Notes under the pieces: generated by a model
Databases searched by the model: none
Seen by the model: only the letters and a program-made list of their open reading frames with translations
Told to the model about the DNA's origin: nothing
Source: Roseospira goensis
GTDB taxonomy: Bacteria > Pseudomonadota > Alphaproteobacteria > Rhodospirillales > Rhodospirillaceae
Assembly: GCF_014197795.1 (NCBI RefSeq)
Contig: NZ_JACIGI010000016.1
Location: 16,553 to 80,552, forward strand
Length of the DNA: 64,000 bases
Direction: 5' to 3'
Made by a program: the position numbers and the translations under genes
Shown here: one piece after another, positions 41,428-53,312 of the stretch
Numbering within the stretch: the first letter of the stretch is position 1
Layout of the letters: every line of letters starts with the position of its first letter

Positions 41428-42500
41428 GCGGGCCGCTGCCGGTCACGGTGCTCACCGGCTTCCTGGGCGCCGGCAAGACCACGCTGCTGAACCACCTGCT
41501 GTCGCATCCGGACCTGGCCGAGACCGCCGTGCTGGTCAACGAGTTCGGCGAGATCGGGCTGGACCACCTGTTGGTGCGGCACGTGGACGAGGACATCGTG
41601 CTGCTCAACGCCGGCTGCCTGTGCTGCTCGGTGCGCGGCGACATGGTCACGGCGCTGCGGGACCTGTTCCTGAAGCGGGTGCGCCAGCAGATCGCCGAGT
41701 TCCGCCGGGTGCTGATCGAGACCACCGGGCTGGCCGATCCGGCGCCCATCCTGCATACCCTGATGAGCGACCCGCTGATCTCCAGCCACTACCGCCTCGA
41801 CGGGGTGGTCACGGTGATCGACGCGGCGGCCGGTCTGGCGACGCTCGACCACCATCCGGAGGCGGTGAAACAGGCGGCGGTGGCCGACCGGCTGGTGCTC
41901 AGCAAGACCGATCTGGCGCCCGCGGAGGGCCTGGCGGCGCTGGAGACGCGCCTGGACGCCGTCAACCCGGGAGCGCCCCGGCTGCGGGGGGTGCACGGCC
42001 GGGTCGCTCCGGCGGACATCCTGGAATGCGGCCTGTTCAAGGCCGGGTCCAAGCATCCCGACGTGGCGGACTGGCTGCGGGCGGAGGCGCTTGAGGCGGC
42101 CGACGCCCGCGGGAGCGATCATGACCATGACCACACCCATGACCATGACCACACCCATGGGGACGTCAACCGGCACGACGACCGCATCCGCGCCTTCTGC
42201 CTGACGCTGGCGGCGCCGGTGGACTGGGATGCGCTGGTAAGCGGCCTCGATCTGCTGGTCGCCAGTCGCGGCGCCGACCTGCTGCGGTTGAAGGGGATCG
42301 TGCACGCCCGGGGGCAGGACGCGCCGCTGGCGGTGCACGGCGTGCAGCACATCTTCCACCCGCCGGCGGCGCTGCCGGACTGGCCGGTCGATCCGGCCAC
42401 CGGCGTCGAGGATCGCCGCACCCGGCTGGTGTTCATCACCCGCGACCTGAGCGAGGCCATGGTGCGCCGGGTCTTGGCGGCGGCGCTAGAGGCGGGATAG
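41424..42500 (+). CDS. CobW/COG0523 GTPase, probable zinc metallochaperone
   Basis: This is a 358-aa G3E-family GTPase. Walker A is GFLGAGKTT (12-20), the metal-binding CLCC is at 65-68, a Walker B-like ETTGLADP lies near 100, and the base-recognition SKTD near 160. A His/Asp-rich stretch ([13 protein letters not shown], residues 233-245) lies between the GTPase and the C-terminal CobW_C domain and would bind zinc. The stretch is encoded by an 18-bp tandem duplication. The gene is translationally coupled to hisI, whose product needs zinc, so delivery of zinc to HisI is a natural hypothesis. Cobalamin genes are absent here, which argues against a CobW role. Confidence 0.92.
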   Translation: MSGPLPVTVLTGFLGAGKTTLLNHLLSHPDLAETAVLVNEFGEIGLDHLLVRHVDEDIVLLNAGCLCCSVRGDMVTALRDLFLKRVRQQIAEFRRVLIETTGLADPAPILHTLMSDPLISSHYRLDGVVTVIDAAAGLATLDHHPEAVKQAAVADRLVLSKTDLAPAEGLAALETRLDAVNPGAPRLRGVHGRVAPADILECGLFKAGSKHPDVADWLRAEALEAADARGSDHDHDHTHDHDHTHGDVNRHDDRIRAFCLTLAAPVDWDALVSGLDLLVASRGADLLRLKGIVHARGQDAPLAVHGVQHIFHPPAALPDWPVDPATGVEDRRTRLVFITRDLSEAMVRRVLAAALEAG

Positions 42501-42576
42501 GGGCGCGGGGTTGCCGGTCCGCACGCGCTGTGCTGGATTGCCCGCCGGCCCCCGTCTCTCCCGTTCCGGAGTTTGC

Positions 42577-43266
42577 ATGTCCGACACCGCCGCCCTCCTG
42601 CCTCGTTCGCCCAACACGCCCCTCAGCCTGGAGGAGGCCCTGGCGCGCCCGATCCCGCCGGGCCGCCTGCGCGAGACCGTCACCGACCTGGAGCGGCGCA
42701 CGCCCCCCGATGCGTCGCCGCCGCCGCTGCCGGATGGCCTGCACTTGCGCCGCTACGCCGGAACCCTGACCTGGGCGGCGTTCGCGCCCCTGTTCCACGC
42801 CGTGGGCGATCCCTGGCTGTGGCGCGACCGGCTCTACCGAACGGAGGCGGAGCAGGACGCCCACCTGTCGGATCCGGGCATCGTTGTTCATGTCCTGGAA
42901 CGCACGACCGGCCAGGCCCTGGGCTTCTGCGAGATGGACTGCCGCGACCGCGCCGTGGGCTTCCGCGTGCTGTACTTCGGGCTGGTGCCGGGGGCGATCG
43001 GCGGCGGCCGCGGGCGGCTGCTGTTCGCGCACGCGCTGGCCGACGCCTGGAGTCTCGGCCCGGCCTGTGTGGGCCTGGACACCTGCACGCACGATCACCC
43101 GAAGGCGTTGGCCTTCTACGAGAGTTTCGGGTTCACCGTCACGGGGCGGCGGGTGGTGGAGGCGGACGATCCGCGTCTGACCGGCCTGCTGCCGCGGACG
43201 GCCGGGCCTCACATCCCGCTGGCGCCGCTGGTGGAGCGTCCGCCGGCGCTGCGCACCGACCGTTGA
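42577..43266 (+). CDS. GNAT family N-acetyltransferase
   Basis: This is a 229-aa protein. The first 70 residues are a Pro-rich extension containing LRETVTDLERRTPPD. The acetyltransferase fold spans about residues 75-195: a WAAFAPLFHAVGDPWLWRDRL segment, LGFCEMDC, VLYFGLVPGAIGGGRGRLLFAHAL at the acetyl-CoA site, and the HPKALAFYESFGF end motif. Substrate unknown. It follows the CobW-type gene by 76 bp and may be co-transcribed. The ATG at 42577 lacks a strong ribosome site. Confidence 0.87.
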   Translation: MSDTAALLPRSPNTPLSLEEALARPIPPGRLRETVTDLERRTPPDASPPPLPDGLHLRRYAGTLTWAAFAPLFHAVGDPWLWRDRLYRTEAEQDAHLSDPGIVVHVLERTTGQALGFCEMDCRDRAVGFRVLYFGLVPGAIGGGRGRLLFAHALADAWSLGPACVGLDTCTHDHPKALAFYESFGFTVTGRRVVEADDPRLTGLLPRTAGPHIPLAPLVERPPALRTDR

Positions 43267-43389
43267 CGCCCGGGCCGGCGTCACGATCGCGCCGAGCGTC
43301 GCGCCGGGTGCAGGGCTGGCGTGCAGGGCTGGTCCCGGCCGGTTGAAAAGCCCATACTGATCCTCAGGACATGGGCGAAAGGACGACCG

Positions 43390-43947
43390 ATGAAACGGGG
43401 TCTTGTGATTGCCGGGATCGGATTGATCGTCGGCGGGATCGGTGGCTTGGCGGTGGCGGGCGCCGGTGTGACGCTGGTGAAGCAGACCAGCAGCAACGCC
43501 TTTTGCATCGCGTGTCACGAGATGACGTGGCCCGAGGCGTCCTATCACGACAATGTCCACTTCAAGAACGCGGCCGGCGTGCAGGCGCAGTGCAAGGACT
43601 GCCACCTCCTGAGCGACCCCTGGCCGGCCTACCTGTGGCAGAAGGCGACCTTCGGCGCGCGCGACGTCACCATGCACCTGCTCGGCGTCATCGACACCCG
43701 CGAGGAATACGAGGCCAAGCGGCCGGAGTTGGCCGAAGAGGTGTGGGCCTGGCTGGAGGAGACGGATTCGGCGACCTGCCGCACCTGCCACACCGACGCC
43801 GCCATGGCGGTCAGCACCGCCCCGGAAATGGCGCAGCGGGTGCATCAGGCCGCGGCCCAGGGCGGGCAGACCTGCATCACCTGCCACAAGGGTGTCGGCC
43901 ACGGCGTGCCGGAGCAGGAGGCCGCGGCGGCCGACGCGGGGTCGTGA
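43390..43947 (+). CDS. NapC/NirT-family tetraheme cytochrome c
   Basis: This membrane-anchored quinol dehydrogenase passes electrons to periplasmic reductases. The 185-aa protein has an N-terminal helix (residues 5-30) and four heme-binding CxxCH motifs at 39-43, 68-72, 130-134 and 162-166. The spacing is that of the NapC/NirT/TorC family. Only the small membrane-bound subunit is present: no nap, tor, nir or nrf genes are adjacent, so its partner is unknown. The ATG at 43390 follows GAAAGGACGACCG. Palindromic repeats begin right after its stop. Confidence 0.92.
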   Translation: MKRGLVIAGIGLIVGGIGGLAVAGAGVTLVKQTSSNAFCIACHEMTWPEASYHDNVHFKNAAGVQAQCKDCHLLSDPWPAYLWQKATFGARDVTMHLLGVIDTREEYEAKRPELAEEVWAWLEETDSATCRTCHTDAAMAVSTAPEMAQRVHQAAAQGGQTCITCHKGVGHGVPEQEAAAADAGS

Positions 43948-43948
43948 G

Positions 43949-44166
43949 GCGCCCGACCTGGAGCGTGGGCAAGAGAGCCCCCGTTTCTCGGTCCCACGCT
44001 CCGACGTGGGACCGCGGCCCGAGACGGCGCCCACGCGGGAGCGTGGGCGCAAGACCACCTCTCCCGGTCCCGCGCTCCGGCGTGGGACTGCGGGCCGAGA
44101 CCGCGCCCACGCGGGAAGCGTGGGCGCAAGACCACCTCTCCCGGTCCTACGCTCCGGCGTGGGACC
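43949..44166. repeat. REP-like palindrome array (three A-B modules) between napC-like gene and trpE
   Basis: Three tandem modules, each a type A hairpin then a type B hairpin joined by a short AAGA...CTC spacer. A copies lie at 43949-43970 (left arm decayed), 44027-44050 and 44103-44127. B copies lie at 43990-44013, 44066-44089 and 44143-44166. The period is 76-78 bp. A has a GGGA loop and B a TCCG/TCCGA loop. The array fills the 232-bp gap between convergent genes. Confidence 0.9.
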
Positions 44167-44179
44167 GAAACAGGCACGA

Positions 44180-45679
44180 TCACCGCCCCGCGAACCGGAC
44201 CGCCTGCTTGGCTGCGGCGATCAGCGCCTGGGCCTTGTTCCACGACTCCTGAAGCTCGGCGTCCGGATCGGAGTCGGCGACAATGCCGCCGCCGGCGTGG
44301 ATGTGCACCACCCCATCCTTCACCAGCGCGGTGCGCAGGGCGATGCAGGTATCCATGGAGCCGCCGGCCGAGAAGTAGCCCACGGCACCGGCGTAGAAGC
44401 TACGCCGCACCGACTCCAGTTCCTCGATGATCTCCATGGCCCGCACCTTGGGCGCGCCCGAGACGGTGCCGGCCGGGAAGCCGGCCATCAGCGCGTCCAT
44501 GGCGTCCTTGCCCGCGCGCAGTCGCCCCACGACGTTGGAGACGATGTGCATGACGTGGCTGTAGTACTCGACGAAGAACTGGTCCGTGACCTTCACCGTT
44601 CCGACCTCCGCCACCCGGCCGACGTCGTTGCGGCCCAGGTCGAGCAGCATCAGGTGTTCCGCCCGCTCCTTGGGGTCGGCCAGCAGGTCGGCCGCGTTGG
44701 CGGCGTCCTCGGTGGCGTTGGCGCCGCGCTTGCGGGTGCCGGCAATGGGCCGGATGGTCACGGTGTCGTCGCGCAGTCGCACCAGGATCTCGGGGCTGGC
44801 GCCCACGATCTGGTAGCCGTCCAGGTCCATGTAGACCATGTAGGGCGACGGATTGGTGCGGCGCAGCGCCCGGTAGAGGCTGAACGGCGGTAGCCGGAAC
44901 GGCAGCGTGAACCGCTGCGACAACACCACCTGGAAGATGTCGCCGGCCATGATGTAGTCCTTGGCCCGGCGCACGTTTTCCTTGTAGGCGGCGGCGTCCA
45001 TCATGGGCGTCGCCTCCGGCTCAGGCTCCGGGTCGGCGGCGAGCCGATGCAGCGGCAGCGCCCGTTCCAGGTCGGCGGCGGTATCGGCCAGGCGCTCGCG
45101 CGCCAGCGCCAGCGCGGCGTTGGCGTCCACCCCGGGCTGCGGCCACACCGGCGTGGCGAGCGTCATCCGGTGCAGGATGTTGTCGAACACCACGACCACC
45201 GTCGGGCGCATGAACACGCCGTCAGGCACGCCGATCGGGTCGGGGTTCTCGTCCGGGATGCGCTCGACCAAGCGCACCGTGTCATAGCCCATGTAGCCGA
45301 ACAGGCCGGCCGCCTGCGGCGGCAGCTCGGGAGGCAGGTCGATGCGGCTGTCCGCCACCACGGCGCGCAGCGAGTCCAGCGGTGGGCGGGGATCAGCCTC
45401 GAAGGTGTGCAGATCGTGGCGGGCGTCGCGGTTGATCTCCGCCGTGTCCTTGCGGCAGCGCCAGATCAGATCGGGCTTGAGGCCGAGGAAGGAGTAGCGG
45501 CCGCGCACCGCGCCCCCTTCCACGCTGTCCAGCAGGAAGGCATAGGGCCGCGTCTCGCACAGCTTCATGAAGGCCGAGACCGGGGTTTCCAGATCGCCGA
45601 CCAGATGCGTCCACACCACCTGCGCCCGGTTGCCCATGTAGGCGGTGCGGAAGTCGGCGGCGCTGGGCAAGGTCTCCAT
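44180..45679 (-). CDS. trpE: Anthranilate synthase component I
   Basis: It makes anthranilate from chorismate with ammonia from TrpG. The 499-aa protein has the feedback-site region FLLDSVEGG and GRYSFLG (near residues 48-60) and the chorismate-binding domain: IMAGDIFQVVLSQRF near 265, NPSPYMVYMDL, SPEILVRL, PIAGTRKRG, DLGRNDVGR near 370, TVSGAPKVRAMEII near 420 and HIHAGGGIVADSDP near 465. It is not fused to TrpG. Just 26 bp separate it from the ppiD-like gene upstream, so the two are probably co-transcribed. I see no leader peptide or attenuator in that 26-bp gap. trpGDC is 41 kb away. Confidence 0.96.
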   Translation of the reverse strand: METLPSAADFRTAYMGNRAQVVWTHLVGDLETPVSAFMKLCETRPYAFLLDSVEGGAVRGRYSFLGLKPDLIWRCRKDTAEINRDARHDLHTFEADPRPPLDSLRAVVADSRIDLPPELPPQAAGLFGYMGYDTVRLVERIPDENPDPIGVPDGVFMRPTVVVVFDNILHRMTLATPVWPQPGVDANAALALARERLADTAADLERALPLHRLAADPEPEPEATPMMDAAAYKENVRRAKDYIMAGDIFQVVLSQRFTLPFRLPPFSLYRALRRTNPSPYMVYMDLDGYQIVGASPEILVRLRDDTVTIRPIAGTRKRGANATEDAANAADLLADPKERAEHLMLLDLGRNDVGRVAEVGTVKVTDQFFVEYYSHVMHIVSNVVGRLRAGKDAMDALMAGFPAGTVSGAPKVRAMEIIEELESVRRSFYAGAVGYFSAGGSMDTCIALRTALVKDGVVHIHAGGGIVADSDPDAELQESWNKAQALIAAAKQAVRFAGR

Positions 45680-45705
45680 GACGGGGCGGTCCCTCTCTGT
45701 CTTCC

Positions 45706-47592
45706 CTACTGGAAGGCGGCCTGGATCACGGCCTGGTTGATCTCGACGCCCTGCCGGCGCGACAGGGCATCGGTGAACTGCACGTACAGATCGTCGGCAA
45801 TGGCGCCGCGCAGCGCCGCCGCCGTTTCCGCGCGGGTCTCGGTGGCGTCGGCGCCGGCGCCGATCACCTCGGTCAGGCGCAGGACGTAAACGGTCTCGCC
45901 GGTCTCGACCAGGCGCGCCGCGCCGCGGTCCAGATCGAACAGCGCCTGCACCAGCGCGCGCGGCGGCGCCTCGGCGTCCGCCGCCAGCGGCGTGCCGTCG
46001 CGGCGCACGGCGGGCAGCGTCTCCGCCGTCGCACCCTGGGTCTCGGCGGCGCCCTGGAGGGTGCGGCCCTCGCCGGCGGCGGCCAGGATGGCCTCGGCGC
46101 GGGCGCGGGTGGCCTCGGCCTTGCGCTGGCGTTCCCACAGCGCCATGACGCGGTCGCGCACCTGCGCCAGCGGGCGCGGCGCCGGCGGCGTCACGCCATC
46201 GACCCGCAGCACGAAGTAGCCGGTTTCGGTTTCCTGCAACAACGTCTGCTCGCCCGGATCGGCGCTGAAGGCGGTGCCCAGAAACGCGGATCCCTCGGGC
46301 ACGGCCTCCACCGGGGTGCCGTCGGGGCCGAGACCCTGGCGGTCGACGGCGTCGATGGACACCAGGTCGAGGTCGAGGGCCTGGGCCGCGTCCTCCAGCG
46401 TGGCGCCGCCGCCGAGCGTGTCGTCCAGGCGCACCGAAAGATCATAGAGCGCATCCACGGCGCGGCGGTCCACCAGCGTGGCGCGAATCTCGTCGCGCAC
46501 CGCCGCGAGCGGCTGAGTGCCGCCGGCCAGGACCTCGCGGACCTGGAACACATGCCAGCCGAACGGGCTCTCGACCGGCGCGCTCACGCCGCCCTCGGGG
46601 ACCGCGAACACCGCGTCGGATTGCGCCGGCGGCAGCGAATCCGGGATCACCTCGCCCATGTCGATGGGGGCCGGCGCGCCGGCCTCGGCGGCGGCCGCCG
46701 GCAAGGGCGTGCCGGCCCGCACGGCGTCCACCACCGCCTGCGCGGTGGCGCGGTCGTCGGCCAGCACCTGATCGACCACGCGCCGCTCCGCCTGGGTATA
46801 GGCGCCGCGCTGCGACTCGTACTCGTCGCGGATGGCCTCGTCGCTGACCGACACCAGCGGTCGGGCGTCCTCCAGGTCGAGCACGATCGCGGTCACGGCC
46901 CGATACTCCGGCGCGGTGAAGCGGTCGATGTTGGCGTCGTACAGGTCTTGCAGCGTCTCTTGGTCGGGCGCGCCCGTCGGCGCCGGGGCGTCGGCGACGG
47001 ACAGGGCCACGACCGCGCCGACGCGGGCCTCGTTGCGGTGGCGGTCGAGGCGGCTGACCACCCCGTCGGGGGCATGGGCGGCCTCGGTGACCGGGGCGGT
47101 CAGGGCGCCGCGCAGCATCTCCTGGCGGATCTGCTGCGTGTACTGGGCCTCGGTCAGGTTGTTGAGGGCCAGCAGGCGTTCAAAGCGGGCGCGGTCGAAG
47201 CCGCCCCCCTCGCCGGCGAACGTGGGATCGGCGGTGATGGCCTGGGCGACCACGCTGTCGGGCACCACCATGCCCCAGTCCCGCGCCGTCTGCACCTGGG
47301 TGACCTCGGTCACCATGCGCCCGATGGCGCGGTCGAGGAAGCCCAGTTCGATGGCCTGTTCGGTGGTGAAGCCGCCGCCGAGCTGCTCGCGCAGGGCGTT
47401 GACCTCGCGGTTCAGTTCGGCGCGCAGGGCGGCGGTGCCGATCTCGGTGTCGCCGACCGTGATCGCCGGTGCCTCGCCGCCGCCGCCGGTGATGAAGTCG
47501 CCGATGCCCCAGGCGCCGAAGCTGATGATCAGCAGGATCAGCAGTCCCTTGGCCAGCCAGGACTTCGTCGCCTTGCGAAATGTGTCGAGCAT
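45706..47592 (-). CDS. SurA/PpiD-type peptidyl-prolyl cis-trans isomerase
   Basis: This 628-aa periplasmic chaperone is anchored by one N-terminal helix (residues 17-36, KGLLILLIISFGAWGIGDF). The SurA_N-type region spans about 40-220. A parvulin PPIase domain (about 255-365) contains ADDRATAQAVVDAVRAGTPL and the end motif VESPFGWHVFQVREV. A second PPIase-like region runs from about 390 to 510. This is the PpiD architecture. It aids folding of outer-membrane and secreted proteins leaving the Sec channel. The ATG at 47592 gives MLDTFRKATKSW, the usual PpiD start. It is divergent from tpiA and followed by trpE, as is common in alphaproteobacteria. Confidence 0.92.
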   Translation of the reverse strand: MLDTFRKATKSWLAKGLLILLIISFGAWGIGDFITGGGGEAPAITVGDTEIGTAALRAELNREVNALREQLGGGFTTEQAIELGFLDRAIGRMVTEVTQVQTARDWGMVVPDSVVAQAITADPTFAGEGGGFDRARFERLLALNNLTEAQYTQQIRQEMLRGALTAPVTEAAHAPDGVVSRLDRHRNEARVGAVVALSVADAPAPTGAPDQETLQDLYDANIDRFTAPEYRAVTAIVLDLEDARPLVSVSDEAIRDEYESQRGAYTQAERRVVDQVLADDRATAQAVVDAVRAGTPLPAAAAEAGAPAPIDMGEVIPDSLPPAQSDAVFAVPEGGVSAPVESPFGWHVFQVREVLAGGTQPLAAVRDEIRATLVDRRAVDALYDLSVRLDDTLGGGATLEDAAQALDLDLVSIDAVDRQGLGPDGTPVEAVPEGSAFLGTAFSADPGEQTLLQETETGYFVLRVDGVTPPAPRPLAQVRDRVMALWERQRKAEATRARAEAILAAAGEGRTLQGAAETQGATAETLPAVRRDGTPLAADAEAPPRALVQALFDLDRGAARLVETGETVYVLRLTEVIGAGADATETRAETAAALRGAIADDLYVQFTDALSRRQGVEINQAVIQAAFQ

Positions 47593-47807
47593 GCCACCAT
47601 CCGTGTCGTCTGGGCCTGGGCCGCGGCGCGCCATCAGGGGCGCCCGCGCGCGGCGGCGCATCATAGGTGCCGGCGCCCCCGGGCCGCAACACTCACGCCC
47701 CTCCGCGCCGCCGCCGACCGGCGAAACCAGCCCCGTTCAAAACCCGCCGGTGGCGTGGTACACACGCAGCCACTCGACCCGCCCGGATGCAGACAAAGGG
47801 GGATGCC

Positions 47808-48575
<768 letters not shown>

Positions 48576-48720
48576 GGCGCCTGTCCTTGAACGGCAAAAT
48601 CCGCTGGCGTCGGCGGGGGCGGACGATTACAACAGCGGGCAATCAGTCACGAGACGGCGCCGGGCCGGCGGGGGCGCACCCGCCGCCCATGGCGTTTGTG
48701 CCGGCTTGCCACGAGGACCC

Positions 48721-49098
48721 ATGATTACCGTCATTCTGGTCATCCACCTGCTGATCGCCATCGCCATGGTCGCCCTCATCCTGTTGCAGCGCTCGGAGGG
48801 CGGCGCGCTCGGCATTGGCGGCGGCGGCGGGGGTGGCGGCGTCATGAGCGGGCGGGCCGCCGGCAACCTTCTGACCCGCAGCACCGGCATCCTGGCGGCC
48901 GCCTTCATGGCCACCAGCCTGACGCTGGCGATCCTGGCGGACAGCGGGCAGCGCACCGGCAGCGTGCTGGACGCGGCGCCGCCGGCGACGGAGGCCGGCG
49001 AGCAAGCCCCGGACGCCGATGCCGGCACCGTGCCCGCGCCGGACGCGGCACCCGCCGAGACCGCGCCGGCCGTGCCCTCGGCCCCGCTGTCGGAGTAA
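48721..49098 (+). CDS. secG: Preprotein translocase subunit SecG
   Basis: This small inner-membrane subunit of the SecYEG channel has a first helix at residues 3-22 (VILVIHLLIAIAMVALILLQ), then the hallmark QRSEGGALG and a Gly-rich loop, and a second helix near 55-76 (LTRSTGILAAAFMATSLTLAIL). After residue 80 it has an Ala/Pro/Asp-rich tail, bringing the length to 125 aa, as seen in other alphaproteobacteria. It lies between tpiA and pyrG, a conserved order. Confidence 0.95.
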   Translation: MITVILVIHLLIAIAMVALILLQRSEGGALGIGGGGGGGGVMSGRAAGNLLTRSTGILAAAFMATSLTLAILADSGQRTGSVLDAAPPATEAGEQAPDADAGTVPAPDAAPAETAPAVPSAPLSE

Positions 49099-49227
49099 GC
49101 CCCGGGGCGAGTCGGCCCCCTCACGGTCACGGGTCCCGACCCGGCGTCGCGGCGCGGCCCGGGGGCTTCGCCATGGGCGCGGCCGGTCCCGTGATGGACG
49201 CGTGAACGAAGGATGCGCAGTCGCACC

Positions 49228-50859
49228 ATGACGACACGGTTCATCTTTATCACCGGCGGCGTCGTTTCCTCCCTGGGCAAGGGCCTCGCCTCGGCCGCCC
49301 TGGGCGCCGTCTTGCAGGCGCGCGGCTTCACGGTCCGCATGCGCAAGCTGGACCCCTACCTGAACATCGACCCGGGCACCATGAGCCCCACCCAGCACGG
49401 CGAGGTCTACGTCACCGACGACGGCGCCGAGACCGACCTGGACTTGGGGCACTACGAGCGTTTCACGGGCGTGCCGTCGCGCCGCTCGGACAACGTGACC
49501 GCCGGGCGTGTGTACAAGACCGTGCTGGAGAAGGAGCGGCGCGGCGACTACCTGGGCGGCACCGTGCAGGTCATCCCGCACGTCACCGACGCCATCAAGG
49601 AGTTCATCACCGCCGATCTGGACGACGAGGACTTCGCCCTGATCGAGATCGGCGGGACCGTTGGCGACATCGAGAGCCTCCCGTTCCTGGAGGCCATCCG
49701 CCAGCTCGGCAACGAAATGGGGCCGGACCGCACGATGTTCGTGCACCTGACCCTGCTGCCCTACATCGCCACCGCGGGCGAGTTGAAGACCAAGCCGACG
49801 CAGCATTCGGTCAAGGAACTGCTCAGCGTCGGCATCCAGCCCGATATCCTGATGTGTCGCAGCGAGCACCCGATCCCGGAGAGCGAGCGGCGCAAGATCG
49901 CCCTGTTCTGCAACGTGCGCAGCGAGGCGGTGATCGCTGCCTACGATGCCCCGAGCATCTACGACGTGCCGATCAACTACCACGACGAGGGGCTGGACAC
50001 CCAGGTCTGCCGCCACTTCGGTCTGTCGTGCGCGCATGCCCCGGACCTGACGCGCTGGCGCACCATCGTCAGCCGGATCCGTCAGCCCGAGGGCGAGGTG
50101 ACGATCGCCATCGTCGGCAAGTACACCAAGCTGCTGGATTCCTACAAATCCCTGGCCGAGGCCTTGGTGCACGGCGGCATCGCCAACAACGTGCGGGTCC
50201 GGCTGGAATGGCTCGACAGCCAGGTGTTCGAACTGGCGGGGAACAGCTATCTTCTGGAAGACGTGGACGGCATCCTGGTGCCGGGCGGCTTCGGGGAGCG
50301 CGGGGCCGAGGGCAAGATGGCCGCCGCCCGCTTCGCCCGCGAGAAGGACGTGCCCTACCTGGGCATCTGCTTCGGGATGCAGATGGCGGTGGTCGAGGCA
50401 GCGCGTCACCTGGCCGGCATCGAGGGCGCCGGCTCCACCGAATTCGGCAACCCGCCCGACAAGGTGGTCGGCCTGATGACCGAGTGGATGCGCGGCAACG
50501 AGATCGAGGTGCGCGAGGCCGGCGGCAATCTGGGCGGCACCATGCGCCTGGGCGCCTATCCGTGCGCCTTGCGCCCCGGCTCGCGGGCGGCCGCGATCTA
50601 CGGCACCGACCTGATCCACGAGCGCCACCGCCACCGCTACGAGGTCAACAACGCCTACATTGGCCGACTCGAGGATCATGGCCTGCTGTTCTCGGGCATG
50701 TCGCCCGATGGCCTGTTGCCGGAGATCGTCGAGATCCCAGATCATTCCTGGTTCCTGGGGGTGCAGTTCCATCCGGAGCTGAGGTCCAAGCCGTTCGAGC
50801 CGCATCCTTTGTTCACGTCGTTCGTGGGCGCCGCCGTCGAGAAGTCCCGTCTGGTCTAG
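49228..50859 (+). CDS. pyrG: CTP synthase
   Basis: It aminates UTP to CTP using glutamine. The 543-aa protein has the N-terminal synthetase domain ([13 protein letters not shown] at 6-18, [17 protein letters not shown] near 44-60, [11 protein letters not shown] near 140) and a C-terminal glutamine amidotransferase domain with nucleophile C381 (GICFGMQ) and the QFHPE triad end. The ATG at 49228 matches the family start; another in-frame ATG five codons upstream is possible. The downstream gene is kdsA, 72 bp away. Confidence 0.98.
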   Translation: MTTRFIFITGGVVSSLGKGLASAALGAVLQARGFTVRMRKLDPYLNIDPGTMSPTQHGEVYVTDDGAETDLDLGHYERFTGVPSRRSDNVTAGRVYKTVLEKERRGDYLGGTVQVIPHVTDAIKEFITADLDDEDFALIEIGGTVGDIESLPFLEAIRQLGNEMGPDRTMFVHLTLLPYIATAGELKTKPTQHSVKELLSVGIQPDILMCRSEHPIPESERRKIALFCNVRSEAVIAAYDAPSIYDVPINYHDEGLDTQVCRHFGLSCAHAPDLTRWRTIVSRIRQPEGEVTIAIVGKYTKLLDSYKSLAEALVHGGIANNVRVRLEWLDSQVFELAGNSYLLEDVDGILVPGGFGERGAEGKMAAARFAREKDVPYLGICFGMQMAVVEAARHLAGIEGAGSTEFGNPPDKVVGLMTEWMRGNEIEVREAGGNLGGTMRLGAYPCALRPGSRAAAIYGTDLIHERHRHRYEVNNAYIGRLEDHGLLFSGMSPDGLLPEIVEIPDHSWFLGVQFHPELRSKPFEPHPLFTSFVGAAVEKSRLV

Positions 50860-50931
50860 CCGCTCGTCTCCGCCGTTCGTTCCCGCCCCGCCGTTCCAGC
50901 CCCGCGTTTCAGTTTAGGGGGAGCCCCGCCG

Positions 50932-53149
<2,218 letters not shown>

Positions 53150-53162
53150 GATCTGTCGAACA

Positions 53163-53304
53163 GCGCCCACGCAGGAGCGTGGGCGCAAGAGCCCTTCTGT
53201 CTCGGTCCCACGCTCCCGCGTGGGACCGCGTCGCCTGTAGGCGCCCACGCGGGAGCGTGGGCGAAAGACCTGTGTTTCTCGGTCCCACGCTCCCGCGTGG
53301 GACC
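53163..53304. repeat. REP-like palindrome array (two A-B modules) between eno and CDF gene
   Basis: Two tandem modules of type A then type B hairpin: A at 53163-53186 and 53241-53264, B at 53204-53227 and 53281-53304. A arms are GCGCCCACGC/GCGTGGGCGC with AGGA or GGGA loops; B arms are GGTCCCACGC/GCGTGGGACC with a TCCC loop. The period is 78 bp, in the same orientation as the array at 44.0 kb. It fills the gap between convergent genes. Confidence 0.92.
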
Positions 53305-53312
53305 GCCGGGCC

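Noticed and set aside
45680-45705. Tryptophan attenuator ahead of trpE
   Set aside because: Only 26 bp separate trpE from the upstream ppiD-like gene; no leader peptide with Trp codons fits.
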